This document shows positions 25,501 to 31,420 of a stretch of DNA of 64,000 nt, piece by piece. Below the pieces are notes generated by a model that saw nothing but the letters and a program-made list of their open reading frames with translations, did not search any database and was not told the DNA's origin. Both the position numbers and the translations under genes were made by a program. The first letter of the stretch is position 1, and each line of letters opens with the position of its first letter. This stretch comes from Cladorhizidae sp. MBARI D1340-BT2 (taxonomy: Eukaryota; Porifera; Demospongiae; Poecilosclerida; Cladorhizidae), in contig JAQNBH010000010.1 of NCBI GenBank assembly GCA_028752905.1, forward strand, positions 15,667,940 through 15,731,939. The letters run 5' to 3'.

Positions 25501-28500
25501 TTGCGCATGCATGGGTGTGTGCATGCATGGGGGTGCGCATGCATGGAGTTGCGCATGCATGGGTGTGCGCATGCATGGAGGTGCGCATGCATGGGAGTGT
25601 GCATGGGAGTGTGCATGCATAATAAATATTAGGAAGGAGTGATGATAGTTTACCTGGTGGATGTTCACTCGCAGTTCGGAGGACAGGAGTGTTCATAATT
25701 CTGGGGTTTGTAACTGTGAGGTTCTACTGTTCATTTATTCACTAGGTGAGTGTAAGCAGTGATAATACTTACATACGTAGGTATGCACATAGACCTCCCA
25801 CATCTCTGGCTCCTATATAAGTTCTGGGCACTCCCCCAACCAGAGTTGGCAGCCTACAATATCAGTAAGGGACACCGCAGCTACATAGAATATCTGAACT
25901 AATTAAAGGGGGCCAAAATTGCCTTATCAGCACTTTGCATGCCACAATCAATCAGTCCCCTAAAGCAACTGTGTGCCTATTAGTAACCTAGCAAGACTCT
26001 CTCTGGAATTATGTCAACCAACACAAAAAGGACAGCTAAGAGGGTAGCTAAGATTTTAAGCTGTGGCAGAGGAACACCTTTGAGAGCTAGGTGGAAGGTG
26101 GGTGTGTGGTCCCAGGCTGGCTGTCCCACCCCCACCCACCCCAACAAGGGAAGTTCCACTGGACTTGGCTTTTCTCTAAGTATGGTTGATAGGACCATGT
26201 TTCCATTGAAACTACAGTAACTTAGATCACATACACTGGAGCTCACATTGGAAGGAAAGGGAGGGGGGGGGGGGGGGGGGAAATATGGATACCCCTTCAC
26301 CCACTCAAAGAAATCCTCCCCCTGGCTATATCACCAGTACCACCTAGATTTAACGTGTGTTTGTGTGTGTCAGATATCAGACTGAGAAAGAAAGTAGTCA
26401 AGCTATATATGGAAATCAAGAAGTCCAGTTGTCACAAAACTGTAGTCCCAACAGAACTGCATTCCCAACAGAACTCTAGTCCCTACAGAACCCCAATCCT
26501 TATAGAACTATGGTTCCAACAGAACTTCAGTCCCCATAGAACTCTAGTTACAAAACCAGAACTCTAGTCCCTAGAGAACCCTAGTCCTTATAGAACTAAG
26601 CTCCCACAGAACACTAGTTGTTAAGGAATTAAAGTCCCAACAGAACTTCCAGGTCTTACAGAACTCAGGTCCCCACTGAGCTCCAGTTACTTTAGAACTA
26701 AAACAACAGTCTCTATAGAACTCTAGTCTCAACAGAACTGTAGTCCCTCCACTCCCTACAGAACTCTAGTCTCAACATAACTCGATCCCTACAGAACCAC
26801 AGTCCTTATAGAACTCAACTCTGTGCAGAACACCAACCAGTTGTTACCAAACTGAAGTCCCAACAGAACTCAACTCCTTACAGAACTGCAGGTCCTAGAA
26901 TGGACAGCATTTCAGTCCCTACCTACAAAAGTCCAGCCATGTTTGTGTATTCAGTCAATGTTAACCAGAGGCACAGTGTGTATGGATCTATAATGTAACA
27001 TTACACAGCAACACATACACACAAATGTTCTCAACAAGATTGCAAGCTGAATGAACCACCTAGTGTAGACACCCTGACAACAAGGTGTATTTCAGAGTGG
27101 CCTATACATGTGGTGTGGACAGAGTGCAGCTGCTACTGGTTGAAGGGGAACTTGTAGCCAAAATGTTGATGGGATGGGATGAGGGGGTCGAGAATTGATA
27201 TTCCCTTTGTGCTGGTATTGTTTGTTTCAGGGGGGGGGGGGGGGGGGGGGGGGGGAAGGGGTTCAAGAGGTGTAGCAATGAGATATTCTAAATGAAAAAA
27301 AGAAGAAAATGGCCTTCTAGTACGTGGCCTTCTAGTACGTAGACACAAGTGAAGTGTATTAGATATTCTCACTGAAGTCACAGTTGATATAATACAACGA
27401 CTTCCTAGATAATCAACTTGAAGTCGATGTTTTGGCTGGATGCCCTGGCCAGATGCACTGGCCTTCATCAGGAGTGAAGCTCACATGACAATGATATACA
27501 GCTGGCTGTCCACAACGTGATGGGAACCACACCCAGTGACACGTGTGCGAACGTGGCATATGTTAGGTTCACACGAGCATTAGCATCCTGATCAAGGCTA
27601 GGGCATCTTGCCGAAATGTCGAGCGAATTAACTTTAAGTTGATTATCGAGAAAGTCATTGTATGTTTATGTGTATTATGCTAAAAGTTTTTGACTGATCA
27701 ATGCTTACCGGGGCCAAGCCTAGGGGGGCAGGGGCAGGGCCAGGACTAGGGGCAAGGCCAGGGGCAAGGGGCAAGGCCAGGGCTAGGGGCAAAGCCAGGG
27801 CTAGGGGCAAGGCCAGGGCTAGGGGCAAGGCTAGGGCTAGGGGCAAGGCCAGGGCTAGGGGCAGGGCTAGGGGCAAGGCCAGGGCTAGGGGCAAGGCCAG
27901 GGCTAGGGGCAAGGCCAGGGCTAGGGGCAAGGCCAGGGCTAGGGGCAAGGCCAGGGCTAGGGGCAAGGCCAGGGCTAGGGGCAAGGCTAGGGCTAGGGGC
28001 AAGGCAGGGCCAGGGGTAAGGCCAGGGCTAGGCAGGGCCTAGGGTCAGGCCAGGCAAGGGCAAGCGATCAATAGTGCAGAGGCATCAAAATGTACATTTC
28101 CTACAATATGTATGTATGTATGTAAGTTACAACGACCTTCTCAATAATCAATTTGAATTTTTACTCTCTCAACATTTCGACTGGATGCTCTAGGAATAAG
28201 ACATCTGGTCGAAATGTCAAGAGCGAGAAATTCAAGTTGATCATTGAGGAGGCCATCGTAATTTCGTTGTCAAACTGAGAGTTCACTGAGAATATATATA
28301 TATATACACATGTATGAATATATGTGTGTACTGTATGTTAATTTATGTATGTGTGTGTGTATACATAGTCGCATGAATATGTGTATTAACTTAAAGGGAT
28401 AAAAGTTGCAACCCTCTGCTGCCATGCTATTCACAACTGCTATCTATTAGGACAGAACAAGAGTTAAGATAAAATAAACTTTTGTGGCCGTTCAAGCAAT

Positions 28501-29523
28501 TCAACGAGTATGGCAGTGAAGTTAGCTAGTAAATCTTAAGAGTTCCGAGTTTTGTCTCGCTAGCTAGGACCCATTCTTGGAAGGGGTGAGAAAAAAAAGA
28601 GTATGGCCAGGTCTAATGCAAGACAAAGGGACATGCTTATTGCAGTGCCCAGTGCATCCAGAAGACGAGGACTGAGATTGTGTGGATGGGCCAGCATCAT
28701 AGAGGGCAAAAGTTGCATTCCTATTGGGCAAGATTATCGTGGCATGTTGTTGCACACCCACGAAAAAAGCAGGCCTATATCTGATCCCAGATCAACGAGT
28801 ACATACGAACTTGAAGACGCCGAGTAGCCGCGAACAAACTTTTCTTTCTCTATACCCATATGTGCATGTGTGAGAGACTACCATGACCACCAGCTAGAAC
28901 TGCACTGAAAAGGAGAATAATCTCCTCAAAATCCCCAGCCCCAGTTGGTCATGTTGCCCAATAGAAACTTCTGGGCACCAATTTGAGCATTAGAACCAAC
29001 TCTACATTCCTGCACCATGCTTATGTGTGTTTGTATTTAACGTGTGTGGTGTGGTATGTGTGAGTGTGTGTGTGTGGAGAGATATACTCTGAAAATAACC
29101 ATTCAAACTTTGCATGCGTCACACTAAAATTACACCCGGCTCACCAGATACAAAGCCAACTATATCTCTAATTGATGGGGCTGAAATTTCTCACCAGAAT
29201 CTGGTGCATCTGCTACACTTAAGCCTTTCCTTGCCAGATTTAATTTCGAAAGGTCCCTTGTTGCTGTAGATGGACTGACGGCACTGGTGACAAGTCTGGC
29301 ATTGACCTTTGGACCCACACCCCACACTGCTAGAGGCACTGCTTTGAGAAGGCTCCACTTCTTGCTTGACAATCTTAGGTTTCTTTACGCGTTCTTTACT
29401 GTCAGAAGAATAACTCGCAAATTTTATCTTGATCTTTGGAATAGCTGGATACCCACCGGAGTTGCCAGCTGTATTAGTAGACTTCACTTCGCTTATGAAA
29501 GCTGCCATCTTTTGCACGTTCAT
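51..29523 (-). CDS. Gene A: zf-4CXXC_R1 (CDCA7-type) zinc finger plus DDT-domain protein, 6 exons, 3' end outside window
   Basis: Six minus-strand exons join in one frame: 29523-29195, 21584-21470, 4175-3998, 3541-3294, 1669-1073 and 293-51. They total 1,710 nt or 570 codons, and every border is GT/AG. Residues about 75-190 form a cysteine-rich zinc finger of the zf-4CXXC_R1 family, known from CDCA7 and the R1 repressor. It has CHQCRQ, CSRC, CERC followed by LINRYG, WLCPFC, CNCSVC, then the typical tail ATGILTYVAKNAGF. The last exon has a DDT-like helix motif. CDCA7-type fingers act in nuclear chromatin (CDCA7 activates the remodeller HELLS), and DDT domains sit in ISWI-associated proteins, so a chromatin role is inferred. 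The CDCA7 glutamate after NRYG is missing (NRYGVV), so this is probably a divergent class and not the CDCA7 orthologue. The gene continues beyond position 1. The exon 1-3 chain is very secure; exons 4-6 rest on phase and splice fit. Confidence 0.85.
420..625. repeat. degenerate TAGGGCT minisatellite
   Basis: Irregular copies of TAGGGCTAGAGC / TAGGGCTACTGTACAGAG type units, in gene A intron 5. Similar CCCTAG-rich units recur at 8.8-9.4 kb and 29.66-29.71 kb. Confidence 0.7.
1073..1669 (-). CDS. Gene A exon 5: linker with basic patch and short coiled coil
   Basis: Acceptor TGTTCTGTAG, donor GAC/GTGAGG; 597 nt, 199 codons, phase 0 at both ends. An arginine-rich RPSRTRKHPGRYS segment precedes an acidic EYDMDLP. 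Near the end, FRMEKVEQMKLAATLEEQLLLARKL looks like a short coiled coil ahead of the DDT exon. The open frame continues to 920 past the donor, so an intron-retained form ending there is possible. A further exon between 1,669 and 3,294 cannot be excluded because both flanking phases are 0. Confidence 0.68.
1673..3290. other. gene A intron 4, mostly unique sequence
   Basis: Contains (AAT)n at 1,700-1,720, (GT)n at 1,724-1,758, and a partial copy of the dispersed module at 2,152-2,190 (CTTCTCAATAATCAAC...TTCAAGTTGATTATCG). Short open frames here look like purine-rich chance frames. Confidence 0.5.
3225..3262. repeat. 38-bp perfect palindrome
   Basis: TGCCATATGTATGTATATA followed exactly by its reverse complement, with no spacer. 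It lies 31 bp inside intron 4 from the exon 4 donor. Confidence 0.85.
3294..3541 (-). CDS. Gene A exon 4: linker, no known domain
   Basis: Acceptor CCTTTCTAG, donor AAT/GTAGGT; 248 nt. Two bases complete a glutamate codon from exon 3, then 82 codons run open into phase 0. The sequence (KMPTELKVCLKRPILPRAV..., later KWRRLDHSAYSIVMKEDDPLIVEINN) has no motif I recognise. Support is the exact phase fit on both sides and the strong splice sites. Confidence 0.72.
3998..4175 (-). CDS. Gene A exon 3: end of the zinc finger domain
   Basis: Acceptor TTTGTAG, donor CAG/GTGTGT; 59 codons plus one base. It opens with EGKLATGILTYVAKNAGFQSV, equivalent to the ATGVLVYLAKYHGF segment that closes the CDCA7 zinc finger, and continues with an acidic and lysine-rich linker. 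Phase 0 entry matches exon 2, although exon 2 lies 17.3 kb away. The donor lies in a short CA repeat. Confidence 0.88.
4320..4650. repeat. old copy of the 435-bp repeat, interrupted by a dispersed module
   Basis: Shares GTAACTT..TATGGTTATACCTATG, AGTATCAAAAGAGAGCAC and ATCTATCTTTTGA with the 16.15-17.46 kb units. It resumes after 4,582 with CAAGTTCATAGAATGAAG ... GGAGCTCCAAAG. The about 75 bp between (4,507-4,582) are a copy of the dispersed module. Confidence 0.75.
4651..6550. other. gene A intron 2, no recognised gene
   Basis: A 40-bp tandem duplication (GGTTACACTCAAGTA.GGGAAGACTAGTGCATACGCACCCT) lies at 5,222-5,302. G tracts of 7-13 occur at 6,117, 6,155 and 6,219. A minus frame at 5,295-5,370 starting MIPYQMDEAH is open to a donor-like GTGCGT but has no support from homology. 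Confidence 0.4.
6550..6740. repeat. about 16-bp AATGAGGTTAATTTTT minisatellite
   Basis: About ten degenerate copies of TTTTTAAATGAGGTTAAT with variable T runs. Confidence 0.75.
7278..7497. repeat. TAA/TAG/CAA microsatellite followed by a C34 tract
   Basis: (TAA)n with TAG and CAA interruptions at 7,278-7,430, then 34 consecutive C at 7,464-7,497. The long low-complexity open frames over it are not genes. Confidence 0.95.
7797..8640. repeat. 39-bp minisatellite, about 21 copies
   Basis: Unit of the form CATTCCAAAGTCAGTCAATT + CCCCAACCATAGGGGTTCC. Variants AAAGATAGCCAATTCCCTAGC recur at 8,012, 8,253 and 8,370, each followed by a CCACAGTCAGTC copy, which shows higher-order duplication of multi-unit blocks. 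Because 39 is divisible by 3, reading frames stay open through the array. Confidence 0.95.
8822..9420. repeat. 17-bp CCTAGCCCTAGAATACA minisatellite
   Basis: About 35 units of 15-18 bp, with variants CCTAACCCTAGAATAA. It resembles telomeric CCCTAA only loosely. Confidence 0.92.
9487..9625. repeat. 53-55 bp tandem repeat, 2.5 copies
   Basis: GTGCTGTTCCAGAATACTGA..CCCTAGGGACATCACCCTCGA occurs twice with a third partial copy; the second has an extra CACG-type insertion. Confidence 0.9.
9626..10540. other. unique sequence inside gene A intron 2
   Basis: No coding exon, RNA gene or transposon signature that I can recognise. Confidence 0.4.
10548..10835. repeat. 29-bp minisatellite, about 10 copies
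   Basis: Unit CCATGGAGTTGCTGGCTGTC + AACACCACT, nearly identical copies, ending in a CT-rich stretch. Confidence 0.95.
11363..11495. repeat. CCTGATGACCATTACCAGCT repeat, 4-5 degenerate copies
   Basis: Copies at 11,369, 11,399, 11,428 and 11,468 with variable spacers. Confidence 0.7.
11496..12520. other. unique intronic sequence
   Basis: Short CT and G tracts only; no gene recognised. Confidence 0.4.
12525..12720. repeat. 30-bp minisatellite, about 6.5 copies
   Basis: Unit ATGAGGTGACCACTTGCCCT + AGCCCTAGCC. A decayed relative of the same unit lies at 20,050-20,230. Confidence 0.93.
12721..14090. other. intronic sequence without a recognised gene
   Basis: Includes a 189-codon plus-strand open frame (12,991-13,560), hydrophobic in the middle. 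It has no family resemblance and no splice context that I can defend. Two imperfect copies of GCTTTAAGCCAGT..TCCTATCAGCTAAAT lie at 14,033-14,100. Confidence 0.35.
14105..14453 (-). pseudogene. Tc1-like DNA transposase, N-terminal relic
   Basis: The minus frame reads MEGIMATGQGVDHYVRHSRE, FGSGKPLNITAAIREIVIEK and MRIDD. This is the helix-turn-helix N-terminus of the Tc1/mariner superfamily (GSGRP.KIT..., M..DDETTA pattern). Close to the DD the frame breaks. The next frame continues with HLHEHL, GYPLSVRTIL, RGSSY and KRVNKN, the following family block. The catalytic DDE part is missing, so the copy is dead. It sits inside gene A intron 2, in the same strand sense. Confidence 0.8.
14936..15072. 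mobile_element. 137-bp hairpin element with 32-bp perfect inverted ends
   Basis: GATAGCCTATACAAAAGAGT..GCGCC at 14,936-14,967 is repeated as its exact reverse complement at 15,041-15,072. The inside is also nearly self-complementary (TGTAACCT..CGTTTGC..GTTAC against GTAAC.GCAAACTCGG.AGGTTACA), with a CCTCGGCTTCGCCTCGG centre. This looks like a fold-back or MITE-type element. A piece (AGGTTACATAGGCG) recurs at 14,864-14,880. No clear target duplication is visible. Confidence 0.75.
15240..15774. repeat. divergent relative of the 435-bp palindromic repeat
   Basis: Has TCAAAAGATAGCCCTTTCTATGTGCTTTC-type text, related to the adjacent repeat's AAAAGATAGGTCTCTCTGTG. It also has its own inverted pair AATCACCATTCACAGC (15,447) and GCTGTGAATGGCGATT (15,721). 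Confidence 0.5.
15775..16520. repeat. long palindrome, arms about 370 bp, spacer under 10 bp
   Basis: The left arm (15,775-16,143) is the reverse complement of the right arm (from 16,151), meeting at GGGCGTTGCAATCAACGCCC. Arms differ by scattered substitutions and small indels. Confidence 0.9.
16151..17457. repeat. three direct tandem copies of a 432-439 bp repeat
   Basis: Units at 16,151-16,584, 16,585-17,023 and 17,024-17,457 begin ACGCCCTCAATTTTCCACTC and end ATAAGTCCAGA. They are nearly identical; the second has an extra CCCT. An inverted fourth copy forms the left arm of the palindrome. No protein is encoded. Confidence 0.95.
17580..19440 (-). pseudogene. hAT-type transposase relic (ZNF862-like), many breaks
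   Basis: Read right to left on the minus strand. Near 19,300-19,440 is a zinc-finger-like block (WLEYDED, ADCKVC, KSRKSLQQTGG). At 18,626-18,853 comes ADECSAISSVEELSLYCRRE through ADAESIYSALIECL to VGMGFDGAS. At 18,335-18,583 is ACVEAV..LWNFFHY..KR..LKAI..TRCLAHEKC. At 18,098-18,325 is KTLQREHLDLS. At 17,590-17,700 is the hAT dimerisation motif (PVATASVERSFSRMKLIKTR). This order is that of hAT transposases and of domesticated ZNF862-type proteins. Multiple stops and frame changes show it is dead. It sits in gene A intron 2. Confidence 0.8.
19498..19633. repeat. 68-bp tandem duplication
   Basis: CATCTCCACTACTGCTAGTG...GATGGACTAGTGGCACTGAAT occurs twice, starting at 19,498 and 19,566, almost identical. 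It falls in the serine-rich upstream part of the hAT relic. Confidence 0.93.
19640..20570. repeat. intronic sequence with decayed 30-bp minisatellite
   Basis: At 20,050-20,230 degenerate copies of CCATGAGGTGACCACTGGCCCTG match the 12.5-kb array unit. A CCCACCCCCC run lies at 19,962-19,983. Nothing else is recognised. Confidence 0.6.
20571..21433. repeat. 39-bp CA-rich minisatellite array, about 22 copies, forward orientation
   Basis: Unit ACACTCACACAAACACATGC + ACACACACCCTCCCTGGAG. It ends 36 bp from zinc-finger exon 2 of gene A. The array is open in several frames on both strands only because the period is a multiple of three. Confidence 0.97.
21470..21584 (-). CDS. Gene A exon 2: core of the zf-4CXXC_R1 zinc finger
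   Basis: The exon is 115 nt: acceptor GACCAG, donor GTCTGT. One base completes the tryptophan codon, then 38 codons carry four CXXC-type groups: CERCLINRYG, WLCPFC, NCNC and SVCRKK. The order and spacing match the CDCA7 family finger (C..CL.NRYG, then W.CP.CR..CNCS.CR). The exon ends in phase 0 and fits exon 3. It lies between two minisatellite arrays that are reverse complements of each other (20,571-21,433 and 22,086-22,593). Confidence 0.9.
22086..22593. repeat. the same 39-bp minisatellite in reverse orientation, about 13 copies
   Basis: GTGTCTCCAGGGAGGGTGTG + TGTGCATGTGTTTGTGTGA is the reverse complement of the 20.57-21.43 kb unit. A few copies are shortened to 34-37 bp. Confidence 0.97.
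22667..22684. repeat. C18 homopolymer
   Basis: Eighteen C in a row. Confidence 0.95.
22889..23085. repeat. 44-bp tandem repeat, 4-5 copies
   Basis: AGGCCACAGCAACAAGGGTG + TACAGTCAGGCCCCAATTAAGAGC; later copies lose CAATT. Confidence 0.93.
23086..23635. other. unique sequence in gene A intron 1
   Basis: No gene or element recognised. Confidence 0.4.
23636..23795. repeat. 21-bp minisatellite, 7 copies
   Basis: Unit GTCTAGTATACTACAGGAAGT with variants CTGCAGG and CTGTGGG. The 21-bp period keeps frames open. Confidence 0.9.
23796..24485. other. unique sequence in gene A intron 1
   Basis: No gene or element recognised. Confidence 0.4.
24486..25365. repeat. 58-bp minisatellite, about 15 copies
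   Basis: Unit TGCCTTGGTCCACTTGCTTC + AAACTCTTCAGCTTCTCTTC + GATGGAAGGTGTACATAC. Variants carry GTGCAC or an inserted AACTTGGAAG (copies near 24,648 and 25,178), again indicating block duplication. Confidence 0.96.
25445..25622. repeat. 16-bp GTGTGCATGCATGGGG minisatellite
   Basis: About 11 copies of alternating purine-pyrimidine GTGCGCATGCATGG units, each with a palindromic TGCATGCA. Confidence 0.93.
25623..26428. other. intronic sequence with a G18 tract
   Basis: G18 at 26,263-26,280. No gene recognised. Confidence 0.4.
26430..26910. repeat. degenerate 18-21 bp CAGAACTCTAGTCCC repeat
   Basis: Some two dozen diverged units of the form ACAGAACTCTAGTCCCTA. Confidence 0.8.
27230..27255. repeat. 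G26 homopolymer
   Basis: Twenty-six G in a row, followed by AAGGGG. Confidence 0.95.
27409..27662. repeat. inverted pair of the dispersed module
   Basis: A minus-oriented copy at 27,409-27,478 (GATAATCAACTTGAAGTCGATG..CTTCATCAGG) and a plus copy at 27,590-27,662 (GGCTAGGGCATCTTGCCGAAATGTCGAG..TTGATTATCGAGAAAGTCATTG), about 110 bp apart. Confidence 0.85.
27715..28065. repeat. 18-bp GGCAAGGCCAGGGCTAGG minisatellite, about 18 copies
   Basis: GC-rich units AGGGGCAAGGCCAGGGCT. The 18-bp period gives an artificial LALALP / GKARAR frame. Confidence 0.96.
28131..28300. repeat. head-to-head inverted pair of the dispersed module
   Basis: A minus copy (28,131-28,195) and a plus copy (28,199-28,262) meet almost without a spacer, giving a hairpin of about 130 bp. 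The tail CAAACTGAGAGTTCACTGAGAAT at 28,270-28,292 is shared with the 39.98-kb and 57.8-kb copies. Confidence 0.85.
28301..29190. other. intron 1 sequence next to exon 1
   Basis: AT microsatellite at 28,292-28,306. A 74-codon plus frame at 28,603-28,827 (MARSNARQRD..., basic) has no recognised relatives, so I leave it uncalled. Confidence 0.4.
29195..29523 (-). CDS. Gene A exon 1: N-terminus and first cysteines of the zinc finger
   Basis: The first exon gives 109 codons plus two bases (TG), ending at the donor GTGAGA. The ATG at 29523 is two codons after an in-frame TGA; an ATG five codons later (MAAFISEVK) could also be the start. After a basic, serine-rich lead with a PKIVKQEVEPS stretch come GQCQTCHQCRQ (residues 73-83) and LKCSRCTRF (101-109), the first CXXC groups of a zf-4CXXC_R1 finger. 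The split TG+G codon gives tryptophan and reads straight into CERC of exon 2. The upstream 200 bp hold a 22-base G tract and a CCCTAG-like minisatellite, and I see no clear TATA box. Confidence 0.85.
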
Positions 29524-29654
29524 CAGTCAAGAAACCCCAATTTCCCCCGACTTTTTTTATGCGGGGGCAGCTACGGGGTGCCGGTGAAAGGTATCCCTCC
29601 CCCTTCCCCTTTCAAGTTACCTCCTGGTAATCTGAAATTGATTCATATTTCCAC

Positions 29655-29784
29655 CCTAGCCTTTAGTTCTAGCCCTAGCTCTAGCCCTAGTCTAGCCCTA
29701 ACCCTAAACCCCTCCATGAAATCGGGGTTAACTTTAATTAATCACCTCCCGAACGCGATTTCGGGGGGGGGGGGGGGGGGGGGG
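29655..29784. repeat. CCCTAG minisatellite and G22 tract upstream of gene A
   Basis: TAGCCCTAGCTCTAGCCCTA units at 29,660-29,712 and 22 G at 29,763-29,784, in what should be the gene A promoter region. Confidence 0.8.
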
Positions 29785-30135
29785 AGGGGGTTGGGTGAAG
29801 CGGAAATTCCTAACACCGGGGTGTCGCTGTTAAAGTTCACGCGCGAAATCATTGTAGGTGTGATGTGGACAGGAGAGATATACAGCAAGCTGCATGATTT
29901 CCAATACGACAAAACTTTAATTCTTAGCATTGTTGCAGCCTAGATCACATTGCTCTAGGCATTCTCGTACTCTTAAGTTAGTGAGGCTCAGCCACTCTAA
30001 GGTTGGGTGGGCGGTCAGCCACTGGATGGGTCAAAAGGCGAAAAATAATTTTTTAAATGTTGCCATTAGAAGTTCATGATTTTTGTCTATTCATCTACCA
30101 TGGTTTGAGTCACAATTGAGTTATGAAATTACAAA

Positions 30136-30522
30136 TTACAAATCAAATCTACCAAATATTACATGCCTGTGTTCATTGGCATCAATGAATTGATTACCAA
30201 TATCTAAAAGGTTGATTTTTTCCAGTCTATCCTGATGCACATACAAAAGTAATACATTATTAAGATGAAGTTGAGTCATTGTAGATCTGAGATAGGTTTT
30301 GTGATGCCTAAGGGCACTAAATGACCTCTCACTTGTTGCATTCGTTACTAAGGCGATGACTTCCGAAAATAGATGGTTAGCGGGTTCAGATAGTCCTTTA
30401 AGGTATGAAACTATACTTGATAGTGAAATGTCTTCATCCAACTGATTGTACAGTGTCACAAGCTGCACCTCAAGGACATCATAATGAATATCGTCATGAT
30501 AATGGCTCCTCACAGCTTCCAC
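30136..30522 (-). pseudogene. hAT transposase C-terminal fragment
   Basis: The 128-codon minus frame contains ALVTNATSERSFSALRHHKT, YLRSTMTQLHLNNVLLLYVH and LEKINLLDIGNQF. This is the hAT dimerisation domain (A.SER.FS.L...KT.LRS.M...RLN.L..L..H). No upstream catalytic domain is seen to the right, so this is a 5'-truncated copy, different from the ZNF862-like relic at 17.6-19.4 kb. The frame is unbroken, which suggests moderate age. Confidence 0.8.
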
Positions 30523-30571
30523 TTCTTGTTCAGAAGGACCATCTCAAAGGGAAAACGTCATTGGAGCCACT

Positions 30572-30590
30572 CCCCCCCCCCCCCCCCCCC
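30572..30590. repeat. C19 homopolymer
   Basis: Nineteen C in a row, next to the hAT fragment. Confidence 0.95.
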
Positions 30591-30729
30591 ACCCACTCAC
30601 TCAACATATATAGACTCCCCCATGCTTATCTATTTGGAGGCAGAGAATCAGCTCCGTCATAAGGGTGATAGCCTACCAACAGTTTAGAAGTGACGGTTAA
30701 GCCATACAGGAAATTAAGAAAAAAGTCTC

Positions 30730-31075
30730 TACATGCATTTCCACATGCATACATATATACATATGCCCATCTACTACATAGATAATATGCATACACATAC
30801 ATGCACCCATATACATATATACATAAATACACAAATATGCATACAAATACATACACCCATATACATACATAAACATTTAATATATTATATACATGTATAC
30901 AAATATGCATACACATAGATACACACATATACATACGTATATATATATATATATATATATATATACAAATATGCATTCACATACATACACCCATATATGC
31001 ACACACTTATATACATTATTTTATGCATACACATGCTACATAAATATATACATACGTACACACATCACAGATAAG
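30730..31075. repeat. ATAC / ATACATATAC microsatellite
   Basis: Degenerate (TACATA)n with a perfect (AT)n at 30,940-30,964. A separate (GTAT)n + (GT)n block lies at 31,346-31,420. Confidence 0.9.
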
Positions 31076-31420
31076 AACATGTGTGACAATACAAACTCCC
31101 TGTGCTCCCCACTGAGGACTCTGACTCATATAATATATAGATAAAGTATCTGTGCTGTGTGGTATATTTCAACAAGGTGATTGTTCGCATAGCCTCATGG
31201 AGAGAGCAATTGTCATCTGCAGAACCAAGGATATGAATATATTCACATTTTGCTTATTAAGTTGTCAAGGGTATATTCCCATGCAGGGCTTGATAAACAA
31301 CTTCTGGTGTGCAAGGGTGTAATGTATTTTGCAATATAACATACTTTATGTATGTTTGTATGTATGTATGTATGTATGTATGTATGTATGCATGTATGTG
31401 TGTGTGTGTGTGTGTGTGTA

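Noticed and set aside
27655..28042. Low-complexity LALALP and GKARAR frames
   Set aside because: 18-bp minisatellite artefact.
28603..28827. 74-codon basic frame starting MARSNARQRD
   Set aside because: Length is within chance for this window and nothing supports it.
29287..29943. 218-codon plus-strand frame
   Set aside because: Antisense shadow of gene A exon 1 and the G22 tract.
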